The position numbers and the translations under genes are program-made. A stretch of 64,000 nucleotides of DNA, taken from the NCBI GenBank assembly GCA_028751875.1, contig CM054165.1, forward strand, positions 25,205,304 through 25,269,303, written 5' to 3'. Position 1 is the stretch's first letter. The number at the start of each line of letters is the position of its first letter. Origin of the DNA: Rapana venosa (Eukaryota; Mollusca; Gastropoda; Neogastropoda; Muricidae). Below the pieces are notes generated by a model. It was not told the DNA's origin. It was given only the letters and a program-made list of their open reading frames with translations, and searched no databases. Of the stretch, positions 12,538 through 25,005 are shown piece by piece.

Positions 12538-12757
12538 GTTGGTCATGTAATTTGAGCAACACTCTCAAACTTGCATCCGTAAAGTGGATGAAGCTCGACT
12601 GTGGGGTCCCAGTCTTCCCACTGAGCCCACAGCATACTCACTGTGGGTAGGAGCCGGCTGGAGTCCGAAAAATCCCTATGACTCTTATGGTATTCGAACC
12701 CACAATCTTCCAGTCCGAGATCAAAGGCGCTACCCACTGCGCCGTGGCGGCTAGTCT
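12538..12757 (-). mobile_element. tRNA-derived SINE (family A), reverse orientation
   Basis: On the minus strand the A box GGCGCAGTGGGTAGCGC (about 12743-12727) and B box GATTGTGGGTTCGAATACC (12706-12688) head an element. Its body matches 6065-6200: AGAGTCATAGGGATTTTT, then CAGTCGAGCTTCATCCACTT. It ends near 12540. Confidence 0.85.
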
Positions 12758-13037
12758 TGTTTAAATATTTCTACATGAAAAAAATGTTCATCAGATTTTT
12801 ATGCTTGGTGTATCTGGCAGCTTGGTTTATATGTATAATACATATCATATTTAAATTTGAAAATCTTGATGTTGAGGGTAAAGGGCCCATAGGATGGCAG
12901 GTCTTGTGAGTCTGTGAAGACAGTGTCCTTTAATGGCGGGTCCATAGTCGATAGTCGGTGGGGGAACTGGCATTTAGTGTTGTTGCTGGTCTTGTTGTTG
13001 TGTGGTGTTATTGTTTTGTTTTGGGTTTTCGAAGGAT

Positions 13038-13910
13038 GCGATATCTGACCACCACCAACAACACAACAACAACAACACACCCCCACCACCACCACTATCA
13101 CCACAACAACAAGAGTAACAATAGCAGGAATCCTTTCAACAGCAATACCATCACCACCACCACCACCACCATCACCACCTCCACCACCACCACCACCACC
13201 ACCACCACCTCCACCACCACCACCTCTACCTATATCCACCACCTCCACAACCACCACCTCCACAACCACCACCTCCACCACCACAACCACCACCATCACC
13301 ACCACCACCACCACACCACCCCACCACTCACCACCACCACCCACCTCACCACCTCCACCACCACCTCACCACCACCACCACCACCTCCACCACCACCATC
13401 ACCAACCACCACCACCACCTCACACCACCACCACCACACACTCACCCACCACCACCACCACCACCTCCACCACCACAACCACCCCACCACACCACCCACC
13501 ACACCACCACACCACCACCACCACACCACCACCACACCACCACCACAACCACCACCATCACACCACACCACCACCACACACCACCATCACCACCACACCA
13601 CCACCACCACCACACACACCCACCACCCCCACCACCACACACACCACAACCACCACCATCCACCACCACCACCACCACCACACCTCACCACCACAGCACC
13701 ACCATCACCACCACCACCACCACCACCACCACCAACACCACACCACACCACCACCACCACCATCACCACCCACACCACCCCACCCCACATCCACAGACCT
13801 CACCAACCATCACCACCACCCACCACACCATCCTCCCCACCACCACCACCACCACCACCATCACCACCACCACCACCACCATCACCACACACCACCACCC
13901 ACCACCTTTT
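13038..13910. repeat. (ACC)n / (CAC)n trinucleotide array
   Basis: About 870 bp of ACC/CAC trimers with CTC and ATC variants. It is stop-free over more than 300 codons as a His/Thr/Pro frame, with a matching Trp/Val/Gly frame on the other strand. One copy of an AAGAGTAACAATAGCAGGAA unit lies at 13111-13150. It is not a protein-coding gene. Confidence 0.95.
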
Positions 13911-13919
13911 TTTTTTTTA

Positions 13920-15430
13920 AAAAAAAGGAAGCCCCAAAAGTTTTTTGGGTAAGGGAAGGGGTTTGGGTCAGAAAACCTCCTTTTAGGGAAAAAAAAAAGG
14001 GCCTAATACCCTTTCCCTAAAAAGGGTTTTAAAAAAATAAAAAAAAGGGAAAAAAAAGGAAAATTCCCCAAATTTAAAAAGGGTGGGGGAAAGGGGGTTT
14101 TTTTTTAAAAAGGGTTGGGCCTAAAGGGTAATAAGGGTTTTAAAAGGGGCTCGAGCCTGCTTCTTGGGCCTTTTGGGGGGAAAAAGGGCGGGCCCGCCCC
14201 CCCCCATTTTTCCCTCCCCCTGTTTAAAATTTGTAAAAGGGCCGGGTTCCCCAAAAATTTAAGTTTTAAAAATTTTTCTGAAAGCCAAGGCGTTTTGGGG
14301 CCAAAACCCCTTTCCAATTAACCACCTCGGACGGTTTTCTTTGGGGGGGAAAAGGATTGGGGGGCCTAAAAAAGAAAAACCGGAAAATAAGAAAAAAAGG
14401 GTTTTTAAAGAACGGGGGGCAAAATATATTAAATAAAAATTTTCGGGGATTAGCGTTAAATTTAAGGTTAGGAAAGGTCGGGGTTCTCCCCCTTTTTTTT
14501 AAAAAATTTAACACACTCTTTTTCCCAAGTTTTTTGGGCAAGGGTTATGAATGGCGGGCTTTAAAAAATTTAAAGGAAATTTGGATTTTGGAAAGGGGTT
14601 GAATTGGGAAAGATAATAAAATCAAAAATTTTTTTCTTGGTTAACTTTTCCCCTGGCTTCCCCCTTTGGTTTTTAAAAAAAGGGGGGCCCGGCCCCTGCC
14701 CCAATTTATTGCTTGTTTTTTTTTCTTGTTTTTTTGCTTTCCTTTTTTGGTTTCAAAAACCTTGGGTTTTGGGGTAATGATGCTGTGGTTGTAAATTGCT
14801 AGCTTTTTTTGGGGGGTTTTTTTTTTGGGGGTTTTTTCCGCTTTCCCCAAAAAAAAAACCCCAAAGGTTTACGTCCCCTTGCTGTGTTGGTCTTGTTTTG
14901 GGAACATTTAAAACTTGACCCCAAAAAGGGGGTTGAACCTATTTCCGGCTTCCCCAACCCGGGGCCCAAGATACCGTGGGTGGCGGGGGGAAACCCGAAA
15001 AAACCAAAATTGACCAAAATTTTGGGTTTTAAAAACCCCACTTGGGGGCCCCAGTTTCCCAAGGCCCCCAATATCACGGGGGTTTGGGGCTTTTTCCTTG
15101 TTTAAAATTATTTCCCCAAAAAAAGTTCCAAATTTTAAAGGGTACCCCACCCCGGGGGGGAAATTTTTTAAAATTTTTCTACATAAAAATTTTTTATTTT
15201 TTGGGGGTTTGGGATTGGGGGGTTTTGTTATATGTAAACCTTCCCTTTTAATTTTGGGGAAATCTTTGGTGGTTGGGGGGGGAAAGGGCCCTTTTAGGTG
15301 GAGGGTCTTTTTTGGTTGTGGGGTTTTTGGGGGTTTGGGGGGTTCGTTTATGGTGGGGGCGGATTTTTTTTTTTCTTTTTTTTTTTGGTGTTAATTTTTT
15401 GTTTTTTGCGGAAGGTTTCAGTTTATCTCC
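13920..15430 (+). repeat. Degraded second copy of 11.33-13.05 kb
   Basis: Despite heavy homopolymer noise, landmarks follow in the same order as 11330-13050. They are AAAGTT..GGGTAAGGGAAG.GG (13934; cf. 11342), CTGAAAGCCAAGGCG (14278; cf. 11697), CGGAAAATAAGAAAA (14381; cf. 12011), TAATGATGCTG (14774; cf. 12415), GTGTTGGTC (14883; cf. 12536) and AAAGGGCCC (15283; cf. 12883). It therefore carries ghost copies of the Tx1 LINE end, SINE B and SINE A. I read it as an assembly overlap that was not collapsed, though a true tandem duplication is possible. Confidence 0.75.
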
Positions 15431-16690
15431 CCCAAACAAAAACCCCAAAAACACAAACCACCACTAACCCCCAAACAAAAATAACAAAAAGGGGGCCTTT
15501 CAACCCCAAACCATCACCAAACCCCCCCCAATAACCCCCACCACCCCACAAAAACCAACCACCTCCCCACCCCCCCTCCCCAAACCCACCTCTACCCTAT
15601 TACCACTCCAAAAACCCCCCCCAAAACCCCATAACCCCCCAAAAACCCCCTCCACCCCAACCCCCACCCCCTTCCCCAATAACCACACACCCCCCAAAAC
15701 CCCTCCCCCCCACCCTTCCACCACCCCAACCACCCCCCCACCCCCAAACCACCTCCCCCCAACCACCACCCCCCCAACCAAAACCCACCTTCCACCACCA
15801 CCCACCCCCACCCCCCCAACCCCTTTTACCCCCCCAAACCCCCACCCCCAAAACCACCCCATCACCACCCCCCAAACCACCACCAAAACCACCACATCAA
15901 AAACCACACCACCAAAACCACCCCAAAACCCCCACCCACCCCCAAACCCCCCCAACAACCTCCCCACCACCACCACCCACCACCCCACCACCCACCTAAA
16001 CCACCACCCCTTTCCCGCCTCCTCCACCCCAAAACCCCCCCTTTACCACCAACCACCCCCCAAGCCCACCTTCACCCCCCCCACCACCTTCGCCTCCCCC
16101 CCCCAACACCCCCCAAACCCCTTCCCCCCAACCCCAAAACCCACCTTCCCCCCCCACCACCCACCCCCCACCCCCACCCCCCCCAAAAGGAAAATTTTTT
16201 TTCGGGTTTTTTCCTTGCAACCATTCCATCAACCCCCAACCACCCCCCCACCACCCGCCATCCCCCCACCACCCCCCATCACCACCACCCCCCCATCACC
16301 AACCACCACCATCACCACCCCACCCCCACCTTCACCACCCCCACCCCATCACCCAAACCTACCCACCATCACCCCACCACCACCACCAACCCCAAACCTC
16401 CCCCCACCATCACCCCCACCCCCACCTCCACCACCATCACCCCCAACCATACCCCCACCCCCACCAAACCATACCACCTCCCCAAAAACCCCTACCCCCC
16501 AACCTCCCCACCCCACCCCCTTTCCACCACATCCCCCACCACCATCACCACCACCCCCATCACCCCACCACCCATCCCCCCCACCTCCCCCAAACCCCCA
16601 AACCCCCACCGCCATCCCACCACCACCCCCCTTTCCTCCCTCACCTCCCTACCTCCACCCACCCCCCTCCACCACCACCACCTCCCCACA
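15431..16690. repeat. Noisy C/A-rich (ACC)n array
   Basis: CCACC and CCCCAAAACC-type sequence corresponds in position to the clean (ACC)n array at 13.04-13.91 kb, within the degraded second copy. Inflated C runs suggest base-calling noise. The Gly/Trp/Val open frames on the minus strand are artefacts. Confidence 0.8.
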
Positions 16691-16696
16691 AAACAA

Positions 16697-17340
16697 CAAG
16701 GGGGCCCAAACAATAACGGGAAATCCTTTAAACCCTTTTAAAAATTCCCACCCCCAAACCCCACCATCCCCCCCAAACCCACCACCACCCCCCACCACCC
16801 CCACCACCCCCAACCAACAAAAACAACATCAAACAACAAAAAGAAAACCCCCAAAAAAGGGGGAATCCTTTAAACAGCAATCCCACCCCCAAACCACCCC
16901 CACCCCCATCAAAAAACAAAAACAACAACAAAACAAGAGCCAATAACGGGAAACCCCTTTCAACAGCAAAACCACCACCACCCCCAAAAACATCAACAAC
17001 AACAAAAACCATAAAAAACAAAAAAAAGAGCAACAAAAAAGGAACCTTTCAACAGCCCACCCCCACCACCACCCCAACCCCCCCCCCAAAACCACCCCAC
17101 CCCCCTTTCATAAAATCATCAACAACAAAAACCCACAACAAAAAACAAGAGCAAAAATTTAAAGGAATCCTTTAACGGGCAATACCACCACCCCCACCCC
17201 CACCCCCACCCCCAAACCATCATCACCACCACCACCCCCAAACCACCCCCAACAAAAAAAACAAAAATAAGAGCAACAATAACAGGAATCCTTTCAACAG
17301 AAAATACCACCCCCACCACCCCCACCCCCCCCACCCCCAA
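16697..17340 (+). repeat. Higher-order repeat: AACAGGAATCCTTTCAACAG unit plus ACC run
   Basis: About six copies of a unit like AAGAGCAACAATAACAGGAA followed by TCCTTTCAACAGCAATACC and a run of ACC/CCC. They begin near 16697, 16848, 16933, 17024, 17145 and 17268, at roughly 85-150 bp spacing. One copy sits in the clean array at 13111-13150, so the unit belongs to the ACC satellite. Confidence 0.7.
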
Positions 17341-18184
17341 CCCCCCCCACCCCCTCCCGGGCCCTTACCCAAAAGTGTGGGGGGGGGGGGGGGAAAATTG
17401 GGGGTGAGGGGAATTTCTGGGGGGGGGAGGGGTGCCCGGGGGCCCAAAGGGGTGGGGGGGGACTGGGGGAAGGCCCCAAAACCCCCTGGGTGAAAGGGGC
17501 TAACCCCTTGGTGGGGTTGGTGTGGTGGAGTGATGGGTGGGGTTTTTAACGCTAACACATTGTTTGGGACAAAGTTTCTTTTTAAATTTGGTTATTTAAT
17601 TGGTTTTTTTTTATTTTTTTTTTTTAAATTCTTTTCTTTTTAAACCCCCCTTCTCCTTCTTTTTCCCCTCCCTTCTCTCCCTCTTCTCTCTCCCCCCCCC
17701 TCCCCCTTTTTTTTTTCCTTTTCCTCTCTTTCCTTTTTTGTTTTCCTTTTTCTTAAAATTCCCCCCCACTTTTACAAAATTTTAAATTATTTAAATATAA
17801 AATTTTTAATATAAAATAAAAATTTTATATATATATTTTATATATATGAAATTTACAAAAATTTTTTATAAAAATATAATTCAAAACTTAACATAATAAT
17901 TTTTATTTTTTTTATTTTAAAATTTAATTAGGGGATATTTTATAATATTAAATTTTTTAAAAAATTTTCGGGGAAAAAAATTGGGGTTTTTCAAACAACA
18001 AAGGGTATTCGAAATTTAATAAAATTTTTACTAGTTCCATTTTTTGAATTTTTAAAAAGTTTCCTTTTTTAATTAAGGAAGAATTGGGAATTTTAAAAAA
18101 AACGGGGGCAAGGGAAATGCCAAAAATTTTTTTTGAAATTTTTTTTTATTATGGGTTTTTTTAGTTTATTGTTTTGGGGTTTTC
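17341..18184. other. Low-quality sequence, nothing assignable
   Basis: Runs of G, C/T and then A/T homopolymers. AT-rich with TATATA near 17826-17850. No reliable feature can be read. Confidence 0.6.
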
Positions 18185-19316
18185 TTTGAGGGGGCGGCTG
18201 TGAAAAATTTTGGTGATGGGGGTGGGGGGAGTTTTTGTGAGTGTTTGGGGGACTTTTGGGGGTTTTTGTGTGAGTTTTTGGGTGTGGTGTTTGTGGTTTT
18301 GGTTTTTGTGAGTGTGTTGAGGGGAGTGTGTTTTTTGGTTTGTGAGGGTGTTGGTTTTGTTGTGAGGGTGGTTTTTTGGTGTGTGGTTGTGTTTTGGTGT
18401 GTGAGTAAAGGGTTTGTGAAGTGGTTGGTGTGGGGTGTGTGGGTTTTTGGAGTTTTGTGGTGTGTGTGTGTTTGTGAGTGGGGGTGGGGGTGTGGTGGGT
18501 GATTTGTGTGTGGTGAGTGGTGAGTTTGTGTTTTTATGGGTAGGAGTGGGGTGTGTGTGTGTTTGGTGCTAGGGGTTGGGTGGGTTTGGGTGTGTGGGGG
18601 TTTGGTGTGTGTGTGGGGTGTGTGGGTGGTTTGTGGAGTGTTGTGTGTGTGTGTGTTGGGAGGGGGTTTTGGGTTTTGTGGATTGTTTCTGTGGGTGGGT
18701 GTTTTTGGTGTGGGGTTTTGGTGGGGTGAGGTTGTTGTGATGTGTGATGTGGGGGGTGGGGTGGGGGTTTGGGGGGTGTGTGTGTGTGGGAGGGTGTGGT
18801 GAGTGGGTGTGTTTTGTGAGAGTGAGTGATGTGGTGAGTGTAAAGTGTGTGGTGGTGTGGGATTTTGTTTTGTGGGGAGTAAAGGGTTTTAAGGAGAGAG
18901 AGGGGTGAGTTTTTTTGGTGTGAGGAGTGGTTTTGGTGTGTTTTGTGTGTGTGATTTGAGTTTTTGTGAGTTTTGGTGCGTGCTTGTGGGTTTTGTTTTG
19001 TGTGTGAGTGTGTATGAGTGTTTTTGTGTTTTTGGTGTTTTGAGTGGTTTGGGGGTTTTTTTTGTGGGGTGTGTTTTGTGGGGTGTGTGTGTGTGACTGA
19101 AAAAAGGGTGTGTGTGAGTAAATGATGTTTGTGTTGTGAGGGGGTTTTGTGTGTGTGTGTGGGGTGTGAGTGCGGGGGTGGGGTTTCCCGTGCGTATGCG
19201 TTGTTGAGTGAGGGGTGAGTGTGGGGAAAAGTGGTGTTTGTGAGTGGGAGGTGTGTGTGAGAGTGTGTGTGTGGGGTGTTGTGTGGGGTTGTGTTTGTGG
19301 GGGGGGGGGGGGGGGC
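18185..19316. repeat. GT-rich degenerate repeat
   Basis: About 1.1 kb of GTGTGG, GTGAGTG and TTTTGTG words ending in a G run of about 17. The minus strand reads as long Thr/His/Pro frames without family similarity. The sequence is noisy. Confidence 0.8.
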
Positions 19317-20830
19317 AGGAAACATTTTCCCCTTGGTGTTTGGAAATTCGGGAGCTGCACGGGGAAAAAGACGGAGAGAAAAGCCCCAAAAGAAAACAAC
19401 AACAACAACAACAAAATCAAACAAACAGAAGCAAAATAAAATTACGACAAAATTTATTATTTTGTTCTTTTTAATATTTTTGTTTTCTTTATAATTTTAG
19501 TTTTTAAAATGGGGAAGGAAATTAAAATTACAAAAAACCCCTCCACAATGAAAACAAAAAATGGAATGCGTTTTAAAAAACCTTACAAAAAAAATTTTTA
19601 ACGCAGCCCTAGAAATAACCTTAAACAATTTCAACGATTTCGGGTTTTAGGGGAGGTTGAATAACTACCCACTTTCCCCTTTTCCGCTCTTTAATATCAT
19701 TTTTTTTTGTCTTTGAAAAAACCATGTTCATCAGAAAGTACCCCCCCCCACCGGGGGTTTTTGTTTTTCCAGATTTTTGGCCACAAACCGTTTGGGGGGG
19801 GTTAAAAGCATGGGCACAAACACGAGGGCGCTCAGTAAGAGTTTGACTTTTAAAAGCTATAGGGTTTTGGGTTTGGGTTTTTTGTTATAATTTAAAGATG
19901 TGAGAGCTGAAAAGATAATGAAAGGTGGGGTTAATATCGATCTTGTTTTTTGGGGAAAAAGGTAAAAAATTACTGCCCCAAAAGGAAGAATGTACCCCTA
20001 AGCACAACAAAAAAAAAAGGAATTCTTTAAAAAACCCGGAGACCAAAATTTCTTACAAAATGTCTTTTATATATTGGTTTTATGTGTGTATTTTATATAT
20101 TTTATTTAAAAATATTTATTTATTTTATATTTATATATATTTAATATATATATATATTTATAAATATATGTTGTGGGGTGTGTGTGTGTGTGGTTATATG
20201 TATTTTTTTTGTATGTATATAAAGATGATAGTAGAATTTTGATAGATAGTAGATTTTGATAAAATAGATAGATAGTTTGATAGATTTTAAAAAAGGCCAC
20301 CCTGTATTGCTGTTTGACTAAAAGCAGTTATTCCCAAAAGCATGAGGAAGATCAGGCAAAGGGGTTTTTGGGGTTTAACCCGGTTTTAAAATATAGGGGA
20401 TGAGGTAAAGGGTTTTTTTTTGATTTTGTTACCTACCTTTGAACAAAAAAGTACGCTTTTCCGTTTTGGGTTATCACCATTGTTTTTTTAAAAAAAATTT
20501 TGATTTATAAAGGGGGAAATTTTTTTCAAATTTAAAAAATTTAAAATAGTTTCAGCCTGAAAAAGATTTGATTAACTTTTGTTTTGGGTTTTTAACTGTC
20601 TAAAACAATTGGGTTTTTCGGTTTTAGCAAAAGCGAAACGTTTAAAATTTTGTTTTTTTGCAAAATAAGTGGTGGGAGTCCCAAATCCCTTTTTTATTCA
20701 CAGGTTTGATTTTTTTCAAAGAAGAGTTTGTTACAAGTTCCCTTTATTTTGTTTTCGTTCAAAAGTAGCGGCCAATATTTGTATAGCTGTTTTTTCACTT
20801 TTTTGAAATAAAAAACACTTTAAAGGCGTA
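19317..20830. other. Low-quality AT-rich sequence
   Basis: Contains (AAC)n at 19396-19415, AT-rich TATA runs at 20080-20170 and a GATA run at 20224-20285. Otherwise nothing is recognised. Confidence 0.5.
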
Positions 20831-20839
20831 TAGTTGGGA

Positions 20840-21170
20840 TGGGAAATATTTGGGGTGGTTTTTGGTGTTTTTTGGGTTTTGGTTTGTGGGGGTGGGGGGG
20901 GGGTTTTGGTGTGGTGTGGTGGGGGGGTTGGTGTGGTGTGGTGGGGTGGGGGTGGGGGGTGTGGTTTTGGTGTGGTGGGGTGTGGTGTTTTGGGGGGTTT
21001 TGGTGGGGGCGGGGGTGGGGTGTGGTTGGTGTTTGGTTTTGGTTGGTGTGGTGTGGTTTTTTTGGGGGGGTGGGGTTTTTTTGGGGGGGGGTGGTTTTGG
21101 TGGGTTTGTGGTTTTGGGGTGGGCGTGGTGGGGGGTGTTGGGGGGGGTGTGGTGTGGGTGTGGTATCCTG
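20840..21170. repeat. GGTGTGG-rich repeat
   Basis: G/T-rich low-complexity sequence, stop-free in three frames with inflated G runs. Translations are Gly/Val/Trp artefacts. Confidence 0.85.
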
Positions 21171-21279
21171 ACAGGAAAAAATTAAAGGGGGAAGTCGCGG
21201 TATCGGCCCTAGGCGCCCCCATAAATTTTCGATACCATGGGGGCCCTAAACCGCATGGAAAGGGGGCCCTGCGTTTTTT

Positions 21280-21800
21280 GATGTGATTTTTAATATAAAA
21301 TTTGGGATGGTAAGAAATGTGAGATGAAAGTCATGTTGGGAAATTTAAAAAGATAAAACTAGATGTAAATTTTTAAAAACGTGATGTGAAGGGGGTGTGG
21401 CAGATGTGGTTTTTGATGTGATATGAATGTTTATAAACCGCCTGTGATGTGATGGATTTTACGTGTTGTGATTTTGTAAAACACGGGTGTGATGTGTTTT
21501 GAAAAAAACACGGGTTTTTGGTTTTGTTTTTGATGTGTATGATGTGAAAGTTTATGTATGTTTTGTATGTGTTTTGTTTTGAAAAACCCCATGGGAAAGA
21601 TGTGATTTGATTTTGATGGAAAAAAAAAAGGTGTGGTTTTGATGTTTTGGGAAGTGTTGTTATGTGAAAAACACGATTTTGTGTGATGTGATATGATGTT
21701 TATTTTTGAAAAAAACACGGGTCTTTTGGTGTTTTTGTGATGTACTGTTTTGATATGATTTAAAAGACGGTAGTGTGATGTGATGTGATGTCATGTCATG
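21280..21800. repeat. Degenerate GATGTGATGT-type repeat
   Basis: Recurring TGTGATGTGATG and GTTTTGAAAAACACGG words, noisy. It is similar in style to the TGACA-type arrays at 57.67 and 63.09 kb but not clearly the same unit. Confidence 0.6.
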
Positions 21801-21939
21801 CGTGATAAGCAATTCTACAAAAAGGCTTTTCATTATTTTGTTTTTAAAAGTTTATGTTTCGTTTTTGTTTATCAATCAGTCGTGTATTAAAATTTAAAGG
21901 GTAGATTTATGTTTACATGTGGGGGGGTAAACCCCAAAA

Positions 21940-24291
21940 AAAAAAATTCCGCCTGGGAGGGATGGGCTCCGGGAGGGTTTTATTTTTCCCAAAACACCCC
22001 TGATAAAAACAGCCAGAAATTTTTCCTTTCCGGGGTCGGTCGTCGCCCCGGGGAAACCAAGGACCGCGCCACTGTTTTTCTCATCAGGACAGAAAGGCCC
22101 AAAAGTATGTACTGAAGTAAAACACAGCAAAATTCGTGCCAGAAACAACACCATCCCTTGGGACATGGAATGTAAGGACCCTAAGAGCTGCGGGGAAAGT
22201 GGAAGAAAATGACAAAAATGAGATGTCCAGGTATAATGGCACATCCCTTTGGGCCCCCTGCGAAGTTAAAGGGGGAAAAAAAAAATTTGGGGGAAACAAG
22301 ACCCCGGAAACCCCCACAAAAAAAAATTCTCAGGGGGAAAAAAGGTAAACTTTAACACGGCGTGGGGTTTCTCGTTCAAAAAAGACACCCTGAACACCGT
22401 CATGAGGGTGTCAGCCCGTGTCCAGCAGCTTATTACCATCCCCCCGGGGAGCAAACCCCCTTTAACATAACCCATGTTCAGGGGATACGCCCCCAACAGA
22501 TGCACAGTTTAAGCCATAAAGAAAATTTTTTTTGGGCCCGCTACAAAAGGTTCTGAATAAACTCCCCAAGAAAAAAAAACCTCGTTGTGCAAGGTGTGGA
22601 ACGGCCCAAAGGGGGAAAAAGGAAAAAGATGCATGGAAAGATTGGGAGGGCGTTTGTGGGCCCCATTGTAATAACCAATCAAAATTAAAAAAGGCTTGAG
22701 GGCTCCCCGGAGTTTTTCCGGGAAAACCACCTCCAGGTTGTGAATACCTTGGCCCCCCCAAGAAATCCAGAAAATGGACATGGCATTTGCCCAAAAGGAG
22801 AAAACCCCAACCAGATAGATTTCATCATGGTGACAAGGGCGGTTTTTAGGTTTTTGGTTAAAAAATCGCACAGACCCCAAAATTTTCCAGGAGGAGGGAT
22901 TTGGGGGTGATCATATTTGTGATGATGGGCTTTCCCACTTTCGTCTAAAGGAAAAACCACAAGCGGAAAAACCCTCAGGGGTAAAATTTTATCTCAAGGG
23001 AAAATGGGAAAGGGCCCGAGGTTTTAGAAAAAATTTTTAAGCAAGGGGTAGGTGGGAAAGTTTGCAGCCCCCACTGTGGTAAAACTTTAGACCCTAGATC
23101 ACTGATGATTGTTTCAATACGCAGTGACTGGGAAAAAGCAAGCAGCCCTTTTTGGCAAACACCGACCAGGCAAAAAAAAATGGGTCCCCATTTAAAATTT
23201 CCCACAACTATGGACAAACGTAGAGGTTGGAAAAAAAAGAAAAAGAAACAAAAGAAAAAGCAGAACAATTTTAGGGGCAGTCAAAAAAAAAGAATCAGGA
23301 GTCCATGACGGAGGCAAAAAAGAGAAAAAGGTCGGTGAACAGTGCCCAAAACATTGTTTGAGAAAAAAACAAAAAAAAACAATGGGAAAAAAGCATTTTC
23401 AGCTGGTTTAAAGGGCCTGACTAGCCCAAAAAAAAAAAAAAAGAAAAAGGTTTAACAATCCCAAAAAAAATGGGAAATGTTTTCACTGACGACCAGGGTA
23501 TTTTTAAAAAGTTTGGGCAGAATTTCTGCTCCGACCTGTTTTTAAAATAGAACCCCAGGGGATCCAGAAGTCCCCTTTAATTTTACCCCCAAAAACAAAA
23601 AACACAGACAGCACCCTTTTTCCTCCGAGGAAAAAAGTGGGAAAAAGAGTCAGTCGCTTGGGAAAAAAGGGGGAAATCGCAGGGGCTGACAACATTTCCC
23701 CGCTGGTTTGGGCCAAGCTGGAGGGGAAACCATTTATCAGGCCCTACTAAAAATCTGGGAACAAAAATTTTGGGAACAGGAAAAATGGCCAAAAACACCA
23801 TGGCACAAATCACTCATCATCCTTTTCCCCCAAAAAAGGAAAACTCAAACAAAGGGCCCTTAAAAACCCCACAAACGCCTCTTATGCCAACCCCAAACAA
23901 GGTCATTTCTGCAGATAATATTTAATAGATTTAAAAACCACAAAACGAGGGCCATCATTGTTTAGGAAAAAAGCAGGGTTTTAGAGCGGGCCGCAGCCAA
24001 CAGAACAGTTTTTTCAACCTAGAATTTCTATGTGAGCGGTACCTTAACATCAAAAAAGACCTTTTTCCCACGTATTTATCGATTTTTTAAAAAGCATTTT
24101 TGGCAGGGTGTGGCATGCGCTTTTTTGGGCAAAAAATGAATTTTTTACAGCATCAATGAAAAACCCGTCCGGTCTCAAACAGCTTTTTCAGCGAGGCCAA
24201 ACCCGTTTCAAATGTCTACAACAAAAACAATTTGGGGAATGGTTTTTGAAAAAAAAGTTGGAAGGGAAGGGGGGGGGTTTTCCCCCTTTTT

Positions 24292-24340
<49 letters not shown>

Positions 24341-25005
24341 GTCACTTTCAAAATTTTTTCCAAAATTTTTCCTTGAGAGAATTATGGTATTGCAAGGAAA
24401 TCAAAAAAAATAGCTTTTGGCCCGTAACGAACACAAAAACCTCCCTTCGGGCATGGGGAAATAGGGGAGGAAGAAAAAAGAGCTTTCCCAAGGGTTTCAG
24501 CACTTGAAAATTAAAGGCCCCCAAAACCTTCGGGCCCTTGGAAAACAGGCCCGGACCGCCAAATTGATGGGGCTAAAACAAAAACGGCAAAATTTAAAAA
24601 ATCAGGGGTTTTAAAAAATTTAAACTTCCCAAAATTTCATGGGTCCCTTGTTTTTCAAGACCGGGAAACCCAAGCCAGAATTAGGAAAGCAGGTTGGAAG
24701 AATTTTCAGCTTTGTCCCCAAAACAAAAAACCATCAGAATAAAAAATTACCCCCATTAAATTTAAGACTAAAAAAGCGTCCCCCAAAGGGTTTAAACATT
24801 TTTCGTAAAAAACTTGAAAAAATTTTGGGGGCCACTGCCAAGGGGGAAAAAGGAAAGGTAAAAGGGAAATGGGGGGATAAACTTTTAGAATTGGACCCTT
24901 TACAAAAACCCTTAAAAAAAGGCCGGGAAAAAGAAGGAGAAAACCTTTTTTGGGCCCCATTTAGGGCCTCCACCGGTTTGGAAAACTTAAATTTAAGGTA
25001 GGGTT
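21940..25005 (+). mobile_element. Near-full-length RTE LINE, shattered by indels
   Basis: Same family as 191-2999, opposite strand. The endonuclease start GTWNVRTLRAAGKVEE is clean at 22160-22207 and preceded by about 200 bp of probable 5' UTR. Later parts are recognisable only piecemeal: AGFRAG-like near 23975, VWHALF (about 24109), FLERIM (24370-24390) and the C-terminal tail 24815-25000, where GATAKGEKGKVKGKWGD aligns to the GTVRGGRRRGRQRKRWED block. A 46-base G run at 24294-24339 sits where the GVRQGCLLSP palm motif should be. The length of about 3 kb fits an intact element, so much of the damage may be consensus error rather than decay. Confidence 0.8.

Noticed and set aside
12958..13920. 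A 320-codon His/Thr/Pro-rich frame
   Set aside because: It is the (ACC)n array; the opposite strand is equally open.
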